Shown here piece after piece: positions 43,569 to 53,430 of a stretch of DNA of 64,000 nucleotides. This DNA is from a bacterium (GTDB taxonomy: Bacteria > Armatimonadota > Fimbriimonadia > Fimbriimonadales > Fimbriimonadaceae), in NCBI GenBank assembly GCA_027483535.1, contig JAIXUN010000002.1, forward strand, positions 930,001-994,000, given 5' to 3'. Under the pieces are notes generated by a model. That model was not told where the DNA came from. It saw only the letters and a program-made list of their open reading frames with translations, and did not search any database. A program made the position numbers and the translations under genes. Numbering within the stretch: the first letter of the stretch is position 1; each line of letters opens with the position of its first letter.

Positions 43569-44057
43569 ATGACCGGAACTGAGCGCCTTGCCGAATTAGC
43601 AGAAGGGCAGAACCCTAAACTCGTTCTGCGCTTACCCTCCGGTTTTCTCGTCATGGCAGATAACCAGTTCCTCACGGGCTACTGCTTACTTCTGGCTTAT
43701 CCGGAGGTGAACCACCTCACCGATCTTCGCGAGCGACAACGGGTGATGTTCCTGGATGACATGGCGCTTGTCGGCGAGGCGATCATGAAGGTCACCGAGT
43801 GCAAGCGGACCAACTACGCGATTTACGGCAACGTCGATCCGTTCCTTCATGCCCACATCTGGCCCCGCTACGAATGGGAAGTTCCCGAGTTTGCCACGCT
43901 ACCGCCGCTCAGCATTCCCGAAGAAATTCGGACGCATGAAGATACGGTTTGGGACCCAGCGGTTCACGGGCACCTTCAAGATCAACTTCGGCGAACGCTC
44001 ATGCAGATGCTCGAAGAGCGGCACAACGAGTTTCACCCGCACCGATTCGGGCACTAA
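43569..44057 (+). CDS. HIT-family protein
   Basis: About 162 residues. The nucleotide-binding histidine triad is reduced to FLHAHIWPRY (HxHxxPRY), followed by an acidic/aromatic C-terminal extension ending HRFGH. The N-terminal half has GFLVMADNQFLTGYCLLLAYP. It is likely a nucleotide-binding hydrolase or transferase; exact substrate unknown. It follows the glycosyltransferase with an 89-base structured gap and converges on the acyltransferase gene. Confidence 0.8.
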   Translation: MTGTERLAELAEGQNPKLVLRLPSGFLVMADNQFLTGYCLLLAYPEVNHLTDLRERQRVMFLDDMALVGEAIMKVTECKRTNYAIYGNVDPFLHAHIWPRYEWEVPEFATLPPLSIPEEIRTHEDTVWDPAVHGHLQDQLRRTLMQMLEERHNEFHPHRFGH

Positions 44058-44063
44058 CGCTTT

Positions 44064-45200
44064 TTAGGAAGCAGCCTTCTTAGGTGAACCGAGCTTGTTG
44101 AGTCTCGTGCGCAGAGGCGTCTCGAACCACTTGTAGATGCCGATGCAAACCAGATTGGCGACCACGAAGTACGCCAAGAACGCGCCCCATCCCGAGTGAA
44201 TGCTCGGCAACTCTGTCTTGAGCACCCGGGACAACACGAATCCGGGTACGAAGACAATGAACGCTTGCATCAAGTACAAGGCATAGCTTGCCTCGCCGAG
44301 GAGCACGAACGTTTCGCGAAGTTTCGATGGCTTCGAGAGGCTCTCCGGAGCGGGCAACACGAATGCCGAGCCGATGCTTGCCACGAGCAGCAGGTAGAGC
44401 ACCCTCAGGACAAGGAAGACGGGTGCTTCGTCATCTGGAATGAAGTAGTGTCCTACCAAAATCGCAGCGACCAGAGGCCAGAGAAGTTTGTTCAGCCCGG
44501 CGGCGAGTTTGGGGATCTCTCTCACCAGCATCGCCATCATCATGCCGGAGATGAAGTCGAAAAGACGGTAGCCCGGCCGGAGTGAGAATACGCCTACGGG
44601 CGTGTCTTTATACATGGCCGTCAACCCGGTGAGTAGGAGAAGCGATACTGGGAGCGCCACCCAAAGCGCATTCGTCGGAATGCGCTTTGCCAGCGGAAGC
44701 AGAACCGGGAACAACGCGTAGAAAACGGCTTCGCAGGTGAGTGTCCAGCCCTGTCCGAGCCAGTCGGCAGAGGTTGTTGCGGACATGGTTGGGAAGTACC
44801 AAGCGTCCTGCATTAGAAACTTGGAACCGATGTAAACCGGAATGTTTAAACCGGGTCCCCAGCCATGAGAAGACACCCACCAGTAAAGGAACGGAAGGTG
44901 CAGAACTATGGCGAAAAGGTAGAGAGGATAGATTCGTGCGACTCGGGCGACGTAATACTTTCGCATCGCTCCGGGCTTGTTCATGTCCCGATCCGTGTAG
45001 ATCATCGCGAGCAAGAATCCGGACAAGAGGAAGAAGATGGTGACTCCGCCCGCACCTCTTGCGAAGAGCCTGTTAATCGTTTCCGTAAAGGGATCTGCCG
45101 ATTTCACCGCGTAGTGAACGACAAAGACCATCGACGCGGCGAAAAATCTCAGCGCGGTGAGCCCGGGAACGTTCTGATTAACAATCGGCGAAGCAGGCAT
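44064..45200 (-). CDS. Acyltransferase 3 family membrane protein (OafA/YrhL type)
   Basis: About 378 residues with about ten hydrophobic segments. Family signs: LTALRFFAASMVFVVHYAV (core LRFFAASMVFVVHY with the conserved His), GVTIFFLLSGFLL, and RVARIYPLYL. Acts in the cytoplasmic membrane, O-acylating a carbohydrate (peptidoglycan, O-antigen or exopolysaccharide). The C-terminus is a basic cytosolic tail (RLNKLGSPKKAAS). Confidence 0.93.
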   Translation of the reverse strand: MPASPIVNQNVPGLTALRFFAASMVFVVHYAVKSADPFTETINRLFARGAGGVTIFFLLSGFLLAMIYTDRDMNKPGAMRKYYVARVARIYPLYLFAIVLHLPFLYWWVSSHGWGPGLNIPVYIGSKFLMQDAWYFPTMSATTSADWLGQGWTLTCEAVFYALFPVLLPLAKRIPTNALWVALPVSLLLLTGLTAMYKDTPVGVFSLRPGYRLFDFISGMMMAMLVREIPKLAAGLNKLLWPLVAAILVGHYFIPDDEAPVFLVLRVLYLLLVASIGSAFVLPAPESLSKPSKLRETFVLLGEASYALYLMQAFIVFVPGFVLSRVLKTELPSIHSGWGAFLAYFVVANLVCIGIYKWFETPLRTRLNKLGSPKKAAS

Positions 45201-45244
45201 AAAAACAATCTCGTTCCGAGTTTACGACGGGTAAGTGCGGAACC

Positions 45245-45282
45245 AAACGATCCCCTCGGAAATGGATCCGAGGCGACCGTTT
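45245..45282. terminator. Imperfect hairpin downstream of lon
   Basis: 16-base arms (45245-45260 and 45267-45282; inner CCTCGGA/TCCGAGG perfect, 14 of 16 paired) with a 6-base loop. T content on the minus side is low, so termination of lon here is uncertain. Confidence 0.4.
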
Positions 45283-45316
45283 TTATTGTCGGCTTTCCGA
45301 GCGCCGATTCAGGACG

Positions 45317-47776
45317 TTATTTGGAAAGCGCGAGCTTCAAAACTTGATGCCCGTGCTTCACAAAGTGAGTGGTGAGTTGCTTGCGAATCTCGTCGGGAAC
45401 GTCTTCTAGGTAGTCCTTTTTGTTCCGCTCCGGCAGGATAAGCGTGGTGACCCCAGCTCGATGAGCGGCAAGAACCTTTTCCTTGATCCCTCCGACAGGA
45501 AGCACCTGACCTGTCAGCGTGATCTCTCCGGTCATCGCCAGGCGAGAGTGAATGGTTCTTCCGGTGAAGAGGGAAGTGAGAGCGGTCAGCATGGTCACGC
45601 CCGCACTGGGACCGTCTTTCGGAACCGCGCCTGCCGGGACGTGAACGTGAATCTCCGCCTTCTCAAAAGCGTCTTCCGCAATGCCCCAATCCGAGGCGTT
45701 CGACCGGAGATAAGTGAGAGCGGCGGTCACGGACTCTTTCATCACGTCGCCGAGTTGCCCGGTGACGATGAGTCCTTTGTTGCCGTGCATCTTTGCGGTT
45801 TCGATGAACAAAACGTCGCCACCGACAGGGGTCCAAGCCAATCCGACCGCCATGCCGGGGCGAAGGTCGCGCTCGGCGACCTCGTCGTGAAGGTATCGGG
45901 GTGCCCCTAACGCTTCTTCGACGAAGGCCTTATTCACGACTTTCTTGGTTTTCCGACCCTCTGCGAAGAGACGGGTCGCCTTTCTAACAACGCTGCCCAC
46001 TTCACGCTCCAGGTTTCGCACCCCGGCTTCACGCGTGTAGTGGCGGACAAGATGCACCACCGCATCCTGCTTGAACTCGATCTGCGCCGGACGAAGTCCG
46101 TGCTCGCCGATCTGTTTGGGAATGAGGTGACGTTCGGCAATCTCCACCTTCTCCTCTTCCGTGTAACCGCCAAGTTCAATCACTTCCATCCGGTCTCGCA
46201 AGGCGGCCGGAATCGTGTCGAGTCGGTTCGCGGTGGTGATGAAGAACACCTTGCTGAGATCGAACGGAACGTCCAGGTAGTGGTCTCGGAACGTACTGTT
46301 TTGCTCGGGGTCCAAAACTTCAAGAAGTGCCGAACTGGGATCGCCGCGGAAGTCGTTACCGAGCTTATCGATCTCGTCCAGAACGATAAGCGGGTTGTGA
46401 GACCCCGCTCGGCGAAGGGCTTGAACAACCTGACCCGGCAGCGCGCCCACGTAGGTGCGACGGTGTCCGCGAATCTCGGCTTCGTCTCGCATGCCGCCTA
46501 GGGAAATGCGGCCATATTTTCGACCAAGGGCATCAGCGATGGATCGCCCCAGGCTGGTTTTTCCGACTCCGGGAGGTCCGGCGAAGCACAAAATCGGTTG
46601 CCGAACGGTTCCATCGGTCTTTACTTTGCGAACTGCAAGGAACTCTAGGATCCGGTCTTTAATCTTTTCGAGCCCAAAGTGATCGTCGTCCAGTTGCTGC
46701 TTGGCGTGAACGAGGTCCAAATTGTCTTCTGTCTTCGAGTTCCAAGGGAGCGCCAAGACGGTATCGACATAGGTGCGAGCAACGCTGAATTCGGGCGATC
46801 CCGGGTTCATTCGGCGAAGGCGGTCGTATTCGCGGTTGACCTCTTTAAGGGCTTCTTGCGGAAGATCGGCTTCGTGAATGCGAACGGAGAGGTCTTCGAG
46901 GTCTTCTCCTCGGTCATCCGATTCGCCCAACTCTCGCTGAATGGCCTTGAGCTGTTCGCGCAGGTAGTACTCGCGCTGATTTTTGGTGAGCTCGGTGTTG
47001 ACCTCGTTCTGGACTTTGCTGGTGAGTTCCAGGACGCGAACCTCTTTGCTCAGCATTTCCAGCAGCAGGCGCATTCGCTTGTCTAAAGCGGGTGTTTCTA
47101 GGATGGTTTGCTTGTCTTGAACGCTCAGATTCATGTGAGCCGAAACAAGGTCGGTCATCACATGAGTTTCTTGAACAGCGGTCGTTAGACTGCGAAGCTC
47201 GTCGGGCAAACCGGGAGAGAGCCGAACCGCCTGGTCGAACATCGCGGCGATCGAACGGCGGAGGGCTTCAAGTTCCTCAGCATGATCGTCGCTCACGGGT
47301 TCGTCTTCGATCACTTCGATCTTGGCTCGCAGGTACGGCTTGGATTGAATCGGTTCGACAATTTTGAACCGGGCGATGCCTTGAACAATCAACCGAACGG
47401 AGTCGGGCATTTTGACCAATGTCCGAATGATCACCGCGCAGCCGTAACCGTACACTCCTTCAAAGCCTGGTTCATCTTCTTGAGGAGTTTTCTGTGCGAC
47501 CACGCCAATGACCCGGCTTTCTCCAGCAACGCTTTCATCAATGAGTTGAACACCCGCCTCTCGCGACACGCTCAATGGAGCGATGAGCATGGGGTAGATC
47601 ACGCTGTCTCGCAGTGGCAGGATGTTGATTTCACTCGGAATATCCGGGCGGCGCTCCTCGGACTCTTCACGCGGCTCGTCTGAGTCGGACGATTCCGAGG
47701 CAGGCTGAGTCACCTCGAGTTCTTCTTCAGAGAACGGAGTGATTTCTTCTTCGATCGGCAGTTTTACGTCAGACAT
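45317..47776 (-). CDS. lon: ATP-dependent protease Lon
   Basis: About 819 residues. An acidic N-terminal extension precedes the substrate-binding domain (INILPLRDSVIYPMLIAPL, core LPLRDSVIYPML). AAA+ module with Walker [12 protein letters not shown] and Walker B PLIVLDEIDKLG. Protease domain with the Ser-Lys dyad: Ser724 in KDGPSAGVTM and Lys767 in GGIKEKVLAAH. Degrades misfolded and regulatory proteins in the cytosol. Its ATG touches the stop of hsp20, so the two are coupled. Confidence 0.97.
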   Translation of the reverse strand: MSDVKLPIEEEITPFSEEELEVTQPASESSDSDEPREESEERRPDIPSEINILPLRDSVIYPMLIAPLSVSREAGVQLIDESVAGESRVIGVVAQKTPQEDEPGFEGVYGYGCAVIIRTLVKMPDSVRLIVQGIARFKIVEPIQSKPYLRAKIEVIEDEPVSDDHAEELEALRRSIAAMFDQAVRLSPGLPDELRSLTTAVQETHVMTDLVSAHMNLSVQDKQTILETPALDKRMRLLLEMLSKEVRVLELTSKVQNEVNTELTKNQREYYLREQLKAIQRELGESDDRGEDLEDLSVRIHEADLPQEALKEVNREYDRLRRMNPGSPEFSVARTYVDTVLALPWNSKTEDNLDLVHAKQQLDDDHFGLEKIKDRILEFLAVRKVKTDGTVRQPILCFAGPPGVGKTSLGRSIADALGRKYGRISLGGMRDEAEIRGHRRTYVGALPGQVVQALRRAGSHNPLIVLDEIDKLGNDFRGDPSSALLEVLDPEQNSTFRDHYLDVPFDLSKVFFITTANRLDTIPAALRDRMEVIELGGYTEEEKVEIAERHLIPKQIGEHGLRPAQIEFKQDAVVHLVRHYTREAGVRNLEREVGSVVRKATRLFAEGRKTKKVVNKAFVEEALGAPRYLHDEVAERDLRPGMAVGLAWTPVGGDVLFIETAKMHGNKGLIVTGQLGDVMKESVTAALTYLRSNASDWGIAEDAFEKAEIHVHVPAGAVPKDGPSAGVTMLTALTSLFTGRTIHSRLAMTGEITLTGQVLPVGGIKEKVLAAHRAGVTTLILPERNKKDYLEDVPDEIRKQLTTHFVKHGHQVLKLALSK

Positions 47777-48229
47777 TTATTCGCTTTCAATCTTTAGGGG
47801 CCCGCTCAGGGAAGACCTTTCTCGTTTCGGAATAAGAAGCACGAGGAAGCCATTTTTGTATTGGGCTCGGATTGCGGAGGGATCGATGGGAACGTCCGGG
47901 AGAGGAATCTCTCTCTCAAACTCCCCGTACAGGATTTCGAGTTGGTACACACCGACCCGGTTGCGAGACTCTCCTTGCTGCTCGGGACGGTCGCCTTTTA
48001 GAAGCACCGCGTTGCGCTCGGCAACGTAGGTGAGTTCAATCGCTTCGGCTCTGGCTCCGGCCAGTTCCGCTCGCAGCACGAAGCAGGTGGGTTCTTCGTA
48101 AAGATCGACCCTGGGTTCCCAACTCTTACGATGCGCCACGCGCGGGCGCCCCGGGCTGAGTTCGTCGCCCAATTTTTGGAGGTCGCCACCGACCTGCCAG
48201 AACCATTCCTCAGATTCTCGCTTGGGCAT
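47777..48229 (-). CDS. Hsp20-family small heat-shock protein
   Basis: About 150 residues from ATG 48229 (AGGAAG upstream). Alpha-crystallin domain ~45-140: WEPRVDLYEEPTCFVLRAELAGA (core DLYEEPTCFVLRAELAG), then IPLPDVPIDPSAIRAQYKNGFLVLLIPK (core IRAQYKNGFLVLLIPK). It lacks the C-terminal IxI motif, reading PLKIESE, which may affect oligomer form. A holdase chaperone placed directly before lon. Confidence 0.9.
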   Translation of the reverse strand: MPKRESEEWFWQVGGDLQKLGDELSPGRPRVAHRKSWEPRVDLYEEPTCFVLRAELAGARAEAIELTYVAERNAVLLKGDRPEQQGESRNRVGVYQLEILYGEFEREIPLPDVPIDPSAIRAQYKNGFLVLLIPKRERSSLSGPLKIESE

Positions 48230-48239
48230 TCTTCCTAGT

Positions 48240-49631
48240 TTACTTACGCCCGTCTGTGGATGGTGCGTTTGTTTCCGCGACAGTAATTTTGCCGTGCGCG
48301 TGATACCCCTCTTCGAGTTCGCACAGGTCCGGATTGTCTTCGGGCGGAGGTGGCGCATCGGCGGGGGCCTCCAGGGAGACCTTGTTCATCCAACCAAAAA
48401 CGACGACTCCGATCGCCAAGCCCACCGCACCGATCTGCATGGAAAGGGCGATCCCGTAATGCTCGGCGATCCAGCCAAAGAGGTACGTTCCGAACGGTCC
48501 GAGCCCAGACAGCGCCCACACGTGCATGGAGATCACCCTGCCGCGGAGCTTTTCGGGTGAGATCAGTTGGAACAACGTGTTTGTGAGATTGAACTGCACC
48601 ACGGCCGCCATACCGATCACGAAGAAGAGCGGGATGGAGAGATAGAAACTCCTGGTGAAACTGAGCGCAAGCATCGCGATAGCCATGGAAGTCATGGCGA
48701 TCTTGATCATCGGTCCCTTGAAGTTCAAGTCCGAAACCTGGGCGTTCAACGCGAGAGCGCACACAGCGCCGATTCCTATGACGGTGTAGATATCGCCAAG
48801 CCCGGCTTTGCCGAGATGCAGGATGTCTTTGGCGATGGCGGGCAATTGAGCGATGTAAAACAGCGCGAAAACGGAAACGATCAGCTCAAGAATGAAAAGC
48901 GTTCTTAGCCTTGCTTCCTTCAGCGTGTAGCGTAGCCCTTCGCCCACCAACTCCAAAATGGGCACTCCTTGATTCCCCTTGGGACGCAGGTCGGAGCGCA
49001 TGATGAAAGCGGCATAAATGAGGGCGGAGAAGGTGCATCCGTTGAGGAGGTAGCAAAACTCGGGGCCAAAAAGATCGAGCAGTCTTCCGCCAATTGCGGG
49101 TCCAATCACGCGAGCGAGATTGAAGGTGAGCGCCTGAAAAGGAATCGCCGCGCCGAGGTCTTCTTTCGGCACCACCATGCCGACTACCGCTTGTCGAGCC
49201 GGCATTTCAAACGCGGCGATGGTTCCCGTGAAGAGGGCGGTGACAAGAATATGTTCGACGCGCAAGAACCCTTGCCAGCGAGAAAAGGCAAGGAAGAACG
49301 ACGCGCAAGACAAACCAATCTGGCAAGCGATGAGTAGTTTGCGCTTGTCCCACTTGTCGACCATGGACCCGGCAACAAGCCCCAAGATGCTCACGGGCAG
49401 CATTCCGAAGAACGAAACGAGGGCCAGTTTTTCCTTACTGCCCGTCATTTCGTAGACCAGAAATCCTTGGGCAACGGTTTGCACCCAAGATCCGATGAAG
49501 CTGACGAGGGCACCGATCCAAAGGAGACGAAAGTCGCGGTGGCGGAACGCCCGGTAGCCCTTACCATCGCGCCACCGTTGAGAAACAGCGGCGGTGATAG
49601 CGGCGACTTTCACGATCTCAGTAAACCCCAC
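48240..49631 (-). CDS. MFS transporter (EntS/MFS_3-like exporter)
   Basis: About 463 residues with about 12 hydrophobic segments. N-terminal domain opens with FRLLWIGALVSFIGSWVQTVAQGFLVYEMTGS (core ALVSFIGSWVQTVAQGFLVY), typical of MFS_3; the loop VDKWDKRKLLIA is the MFS motif A equivalent. The C-terminus is a Pro/Ala/Glu-rich cytosolic tail. It is 10 bases before hsp20, so it is the first gene of an MFS-hsp20-lon run. Substrate unknown; the family exports siderophores and drugs. Confidence 0.9.
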   Translation of the reverse strand: MGFTEIVKVAAITAAVSQRWRDGKGYRAFRHRDFRLLWIGALVSFIGSWVQTVAQGFLVYEMTGSKEKLALVSFFGMLPVSILGLVAGSMVDKWDKRKLLIACQIGLSCASFFLAFSRWQGFLRVEHILVTALFTGTIAAFEMPARQAVVGMVVPKEDLGAAIPFQALTFNLARVIGPAIGGRLLDLFGPEFCYLLNGCTFSALIYAAFIMRSDLRPKGNQGVPILELVGEGLRYTLKEARLRTLFILELIVSVFALFYIAQLPAIAKDILHLGKAGLGDIYTVIGIGAVCALALNAQVSDLNFKGPMIKIAMTSMAIAMLALSFTRSFYLSIPLFFVIGMAAVVQFNLTNTLFQLISPEKLRGRVISMHVWALSGLGPFGTYLFGWIAEHYGIALSMQIGAVGLAIGVVVFGWMNKVSLEAPADAPPPPEDNPDLCELEEGYHAHGKITVAETNAPSTDGRK

Positions 49632-49748
49632 TCAATACTTACGTGTGGAAAATCGCGATTTTTCCGGTATAGCATCCTTTGGCCCCACCTTGCTGCCTTG
49701 TCAAGCACTGCAAAAAGATCCGCTCGGGTAAACCTTGAATTCGCTCTT

Positions 49749-49824
49749 GGCGCCGTACCCAAGTGGCGAAGGGAACGGTCTGCAAAACCGTCATTCGGCG
49801 GTTCGAATCCGCCCGGCGCCTCCA
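49749..49824 (+). tRNA. tRNA-Cys(GCA), CCA encoded
   Basis: 76 bases. Acceptor GGCGCCG/CGGCGCC, anticodon stem ACGGT/ACCGT with loop CTGCAAA (anticodon GCA), T arm GGCGG/CCGCC with loop TTCGAAT, discriminator T as usual for cysteine, then CCA. Confidence 0.96.
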
Positions 49825-49920
49825 CTCTTTATCTTTTATCCGTGATCACGAAAGAGAAGTTTTTGTTTGGGGCACGATGTTTCTCCCCGCTTTAAGAGGT
49901 TTTTGGCATACTTGAGGGCG

Positions 49921-50787
49921 ATGTCCGACCGAATTCCGATTCTTCTTGATACCGACCCCGGGACGGATATCGACGACGCGCTTGCCATTTCTTATCTGCT
50001 TGCCAAGCCTGAATGTGATTTGGTTGGGATCACCACCGTAACGGGCGACACGAAGAAGCGAAGTGCCATTGCCGAAGTTCTTTGCAACGCGGTTGGTCGA
50101 GCAGATATTCCAATCGTCGCCGGACACGCCGGGCCCATGGGTCACGGTCCGGGGCAAACTTGGCTGGCTCAGTACGACAAAATTGCCCACCTCCCTCACC
50201 GATTGGATCGAGAGCCTAACTCGGCGGTGAAGTTCTTGCAAGAGACCATTCGGAGTCGGCCGGGCGAGATCACCCTTCTCACCATCGGTCCAATGACCAA
50301 CATCGGGCTGCTGTTTGCGATGGACCCCGAGATCCCATCGCTTCTCAAGAATTACGTGGCGATGGCGGGAGCGTTTTACGTGAACAACGGTTGGGAGACC
50401 AACTGCGTGGTTGATCCGATCAGCACGAAGATCGTTTCCCATTCCAAGCGGGAGAGTCTGAAGTGGGTTCCGCTAGACGTGACCACCAAGTGCGGCATGC
50501 AAAAGCCCGACGTGGAGATGCTCTTCCAAGGTCCTCTACTTTCGCTCGTGGCGCAGATGGCAGAGTCGTGGTTTGAGTCAGTGGACCATATTTTGTTTCA
50601 CGATCCGCTCGCGGCAGTTTCTTTGTTCCTCCCCGAAGTTGTCGAATACACCTCGGGCACCGTTCACGTTGAGCCAGACAAGGGCCTGACCAGTTTCGAA
50701 CCGGGCGAAGGTCCCGACAAAGTGGCGCTTAAGGTTCAACCCGAAGCGCTCTTCGACGAGTTCTTCGATACGTTAAGCCGGATCTAA
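49921..50787 (+). CDS. Inosine-uridine-preferring nucleoside hydrolase
   Basis: Hydrolyses the N-glycosidic bond of ribonucleosides for salvage. About 288 residues from ATG 49921. The calcium and ribose site is visible as LLDTDPGTDIDDALAI, with the second region LTIGPMTNIGLL and the catalytic-side FHDPLAAVSLF. The family is cytosolic; no signal peptide is present. The end overlaps the convergent YfhO-like gene by 15 bases. Confidence 0.93.
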   Translation: MSDRIPILLDTDPGTDIDDALAISYLLAKPECDLVGITTVTGDTKKRSAIAEVLCNAVGRADIPIVAGHAGPMGHGPGQTWLAQYDKIAHLPHRLDREPNSAVKFLQETIRSRPGEITLLTIGPMTNIGLLFAMDPEIPSLLKNYVAMAGAFYVNNGWETNCVVDPISTKIVSHSKRESLKWVPLDVTTKCGMQKPDVEMLFQGPLLSLVAQMAESWFESVDHILFHDPLAAVSLFLPEVVEYTSGTVHVEPDKGLTSFEPGEGPDKVALKVQPEALFDEFFDTLSRI

Positions 50788-53058
50788 GGCAGACTCGTTC
50801 GGCTTCGAAAGTCGAACCGAATTCCCGAGAAGTCCGAGGAGAACGATGATCAGGATTGTTGGGAGCAGTCCGACAAAAAGTGGCGGACCGAACGAGATCG
50901 TGATCGCCTCTCGGGGTTGATCCCATTTCAGCGCGATCCAACCATCTTGCTCGGTAGCGGTGACTCCGGGCTCAAGCTGCATTCCCGGAAGCATTCGGAA
51001 CTTCACGACCGCCTCCCGGTCCGCCGAATCGGTGGAGACAACCACTTTGGAGCTCGAAACCTTGCTCACTTTGGATTTACCAGAGGGAGAATCGACCAAT
51101 GTGCCACCGAGATTGATGGTCATGTAGGGTCCTTCTGGGAGCGACTTCATGCTCATGCTCGGTGGGATCTCTCGAGTGACCATCGTCCCGACTCCCCATT
51201 TCTTGAGCTCATCCCGGATCACCGGGAGCTTCACGAACATCATGTTGCCGTTGGTTGCGGGCGATGGGTTGGTGCCCGTGATTTCTTGAAGGCGAGCCAC
51301 GTAGTTGCGGTCGATCAGAGAGTCGTAACCCGCGACATCCTCGATCCTGCTGAGCGAGGCAAGGTTGGGCGGCATCAGGTTAGAAGGAGTGCCGAACATG
51401 TTCCAGTCGTCGTTGACAAACACGGTTCGGCTATTGGGATCGGAAGGAAACTCTTTGACGGTCAGGTCTTGAAATGGGGCGGTTCGCAAGATGGTGCCTG
51501 TTCCAATCATTCCGATGCTGAGGCCACACACCAGGAGGACTCGGGGCCCGTGTTGCGGCTTCATCAAGGCAACAACTATGGCGAGGGCGCCGAGGAAGGC
51601 GATGACAAGCGAGGAGCTTTGACCCATCGCCGACCCTTCCGCGACCAGAGTCGGAAACCACTCTGGCGGCAAATTGGGGATGAACGTGGACTGCGCCTTC
51701 GCAAGCCCCACCAGATTCAGCCCGAGGCCGAGGACCGCGAACGGAATCGCCAGCACGGCGAACTGCAGTTGTTGAATCGGCTTTTCGTCCGACTTTCGGT
51801 CGAGGAGCGACTGTAAGCCGACCGCACCAATTGGAACAAGCGCCAACAGAATGAGGATAGATGCTCGCCCGATGGATCCGGTCGACGACCAGTTCGGGAG
51901 CGCGAAGTACATCAGTTTGTTCACTTCCGAACCGGAAGCGATGAGGAATCCAAGTAAGCCGACAACGGCAAGCGGCGCGATTTGCTTCACTCGCGATTTC
52001 AGGAAGAACAATCCAACGAGCAGGATAGGCGCAAAGAAAACCGCCCCTTCCGCATGATTCGCTCCGAGCTTGGTGTACTGAGGCCAGTACGAGCCAACCG
52101 GCGTTTCGCCTAACTTGGCATCCAGGTTCGTTTGAGCGTCGCCCAGCAGGTGTGGGTGGGCTAGTCCTGCCCATTCGTAAGGCTGAATCGCGCTCTTGAT
52201 GAATGCGGAATATCCTTCCTCTGATGGGGTGTTTTTCCGGTGACTGAGTTTGCCGTAATCGAGCACCGGACCCACTTGCGGCATCGCGATTGCGCCTCCG
52301 ATCAGTCCACCGAGTGCAAGAGTTAGCACCGCCGCCGGGGTGCGACTCACGATGGTTTGGCCGAGGGCGTAGAGAACAGCCGCCATCAGTCCGTAAGCGG
52401 CGAACTGAAGGTGACCCGCCAGAAGCATCATTCCCGTAGCTACGGCAAAGATGAGCACCGATCGGTTCCGACCTTGGGGTGCGTTCTCATCTCGAGGGGG
52501 CGTGAGCGCATAGAGAAGCCACGGAATGAAGGCGCAGGTCGAAATAACGCTCGGGAGACCGGACCAGGCGACAAAGAAGTGACTCAGAACGACCGCGCCA
52601 CCCGCTAAGGTCGCCATGGACTCTCCCGCGCCCAGTCGCAACGTGAGATACCGAACTCCGATTGCGGCAATGGCTAGGTGAATCCAAACCAGCAAGATCA
52701 TCGAGACGTGGGTTGGGAGGTTCAGGAACGAGACGAGAACATGAAGAGGGTAAAGCGCTCCCGATTGGCTGTTTGCCAGGAGCGGAGTCCCGGCCATTGC
52801 GTAGGGGTTGATGGCGGGAACTTCACCCGCTCTCCAAGACTGAAAGACGAGGTCTCGCCAAACGTAAAACTGAAGGATGCCATCGGCTTGAAGAATGTCC
52901 CAGGCGGAACTAGGAATTGGAGCCGTAGCGTTCGGAAGCTGTCGCGCTAGGTGATCCCATGGACCAATCGCCTCGCCACGGAAGATGCACTTCCAGAGCG
53001 GGAGGAGAGGCAGGAGGGCAAGGAGCAGAATGCCCCAACGCTTCGCCAACGACTTCAT
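50773..53058 (-). CDS. YfhO-like polytopic membrane protein
   Basis: About 761 residues with about 12 hydrophobic segments in residues 1-520, then a C-terminal soluble region and a final membrane segment (LFVGLLPTILIIVLLGLLG). The N-terminus (DHLARQLPNATAPIPSSAWDIL, core NATAPIPSSAWD; GEVPAINPYAMAGTPLLANSQSG, core NPYAMAGTPLLAN) matches the YfhO/DUF6541-type glycosyltransferase-C family, which flips or transfers lipid-linked sugars. The signature is the N-P-(Y/F)-x-x-x-G-x-P-L pattern. Substrate unknown. Confidence 0.85.
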   Translation of the reverse strand: MKSLAKRWGILLLALLPLLPLWKCIFRGEAIGPWDHLARQLPNATAPIPSSAWDILQADGILQFYVWRDLVFQSWRAGEVPAINPYAMAGTPLLANSQSGALYPLHVLVSFLNLPTHVSMILLVWIHLAIAAIGVRYLTLRLGAGESMATLAGGAVVLSHFFVAWSGLPSVISTCAFIPWLLYALTPPRDENAPQGRNRSVLIFAVATGMMLLAGHLQFAAYGLMAAVLYALGQTIVSRTPAAVLTLALGGLIGGAIAMPQVGPVLDYGKLSHRKNTPSEEGYSAFIKSAIQPYEWAGLAHPHLLGDAQTNLDAKLGETPVGSYWPQYTKLGANHAEGAVFFAPILLVGLFFLKSRVKQIAPLAVVGLLGFLIASGSEVNKLMYFALPNWSSTGSIGRASILILLALVPIGAVGLQSLLDRKSDEKPIQQLQFAVLAIPFAVLGLGLNLVGLAKAQSTFIPNLPPEWFPTLVAEGSAMGQSSSLVIAFLGALAIVVALMKPQHGPRVLLVCGLSIGMIGTGTILRTAPFQDLTVKEFPSDPNSRTVFVNDDWNMFGTPSNLMPPNLASLSRIEDVAGYDSLIDRNYVARLQEITGTNPSPATNGNMMFVKLPVIRDELKKWGVGTMVTREIPPSMSMKSLPEGPYMTINLGGTLVDSPSGKSKVSKVSSSKVVVSTDSADREAVVKFRMLPGMQLEPGVTATEQDGWIALKWDQPREAITISFGPPLFVGLLPTILIIVLLGLLGNSVRLSKPNESALDPA

Positions 53059-53082
53059 GGCGAGAGTTTACAACCGAGAGAG

Positions 53083-53430
53083 TTACGGGCAGTAAACGAG
53101 TTGCTGCTGAGCCTTGGAATGGCTCGGGTCGATCGAGATGATCTTCTTGAACTTCGCGCAGGCCTCGTCGTACATGCCGAGCATCATCTCGGTCATTGCC
53201 AGATCGTACAGCACTTCAAGATTGCCAGGGACTTCTCGCGATAGTGCGGCGAGGGAGTTGAGCGAACCGTCGAAATCGCCTTCAAAACCTTGAATGAGGG
53301 CCATCTGGTGACGAGCATTCACGTGGCGAGGGTCCATAGAAAGCACGCGCGTCAGTTCGACCTTCGCTTCTGCATAGCGACCGTCGCACCGAGCTTGGAA
53401 GCCTCTTTGGTAGATTGCCTCGATATCCAT
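53083..53430 (-). CDS. TPR-repeat protein
   Basis: About 115 residues, nearly all TPR-like: GRYAEAKVELTRVLSMDPRHVNAR (core YAEAKVELTRVLSMDP), then VLYDLAMTEMMLGMYDEACAKFKKIISIDPSHSKA (core YDEACAKFKKIISIDP). No signal peptide, so a cytosolic adapter. It begins downstream of the ftsH terminator and is 24 bases before the YfhO-like gene, so the two could share a transcript. Confidence 0.8.
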   Translation of the reverse strand: MDIEAIYQRGFQARCDGRYAEAKVELTRVLSMDPRHVNARHQMALIQGFEGDFDGSLNSLAALSREVPGNLEVLYDLAMTEMMLGMYDEACAKFKKIISIDPSHSKAQQQLVYCP

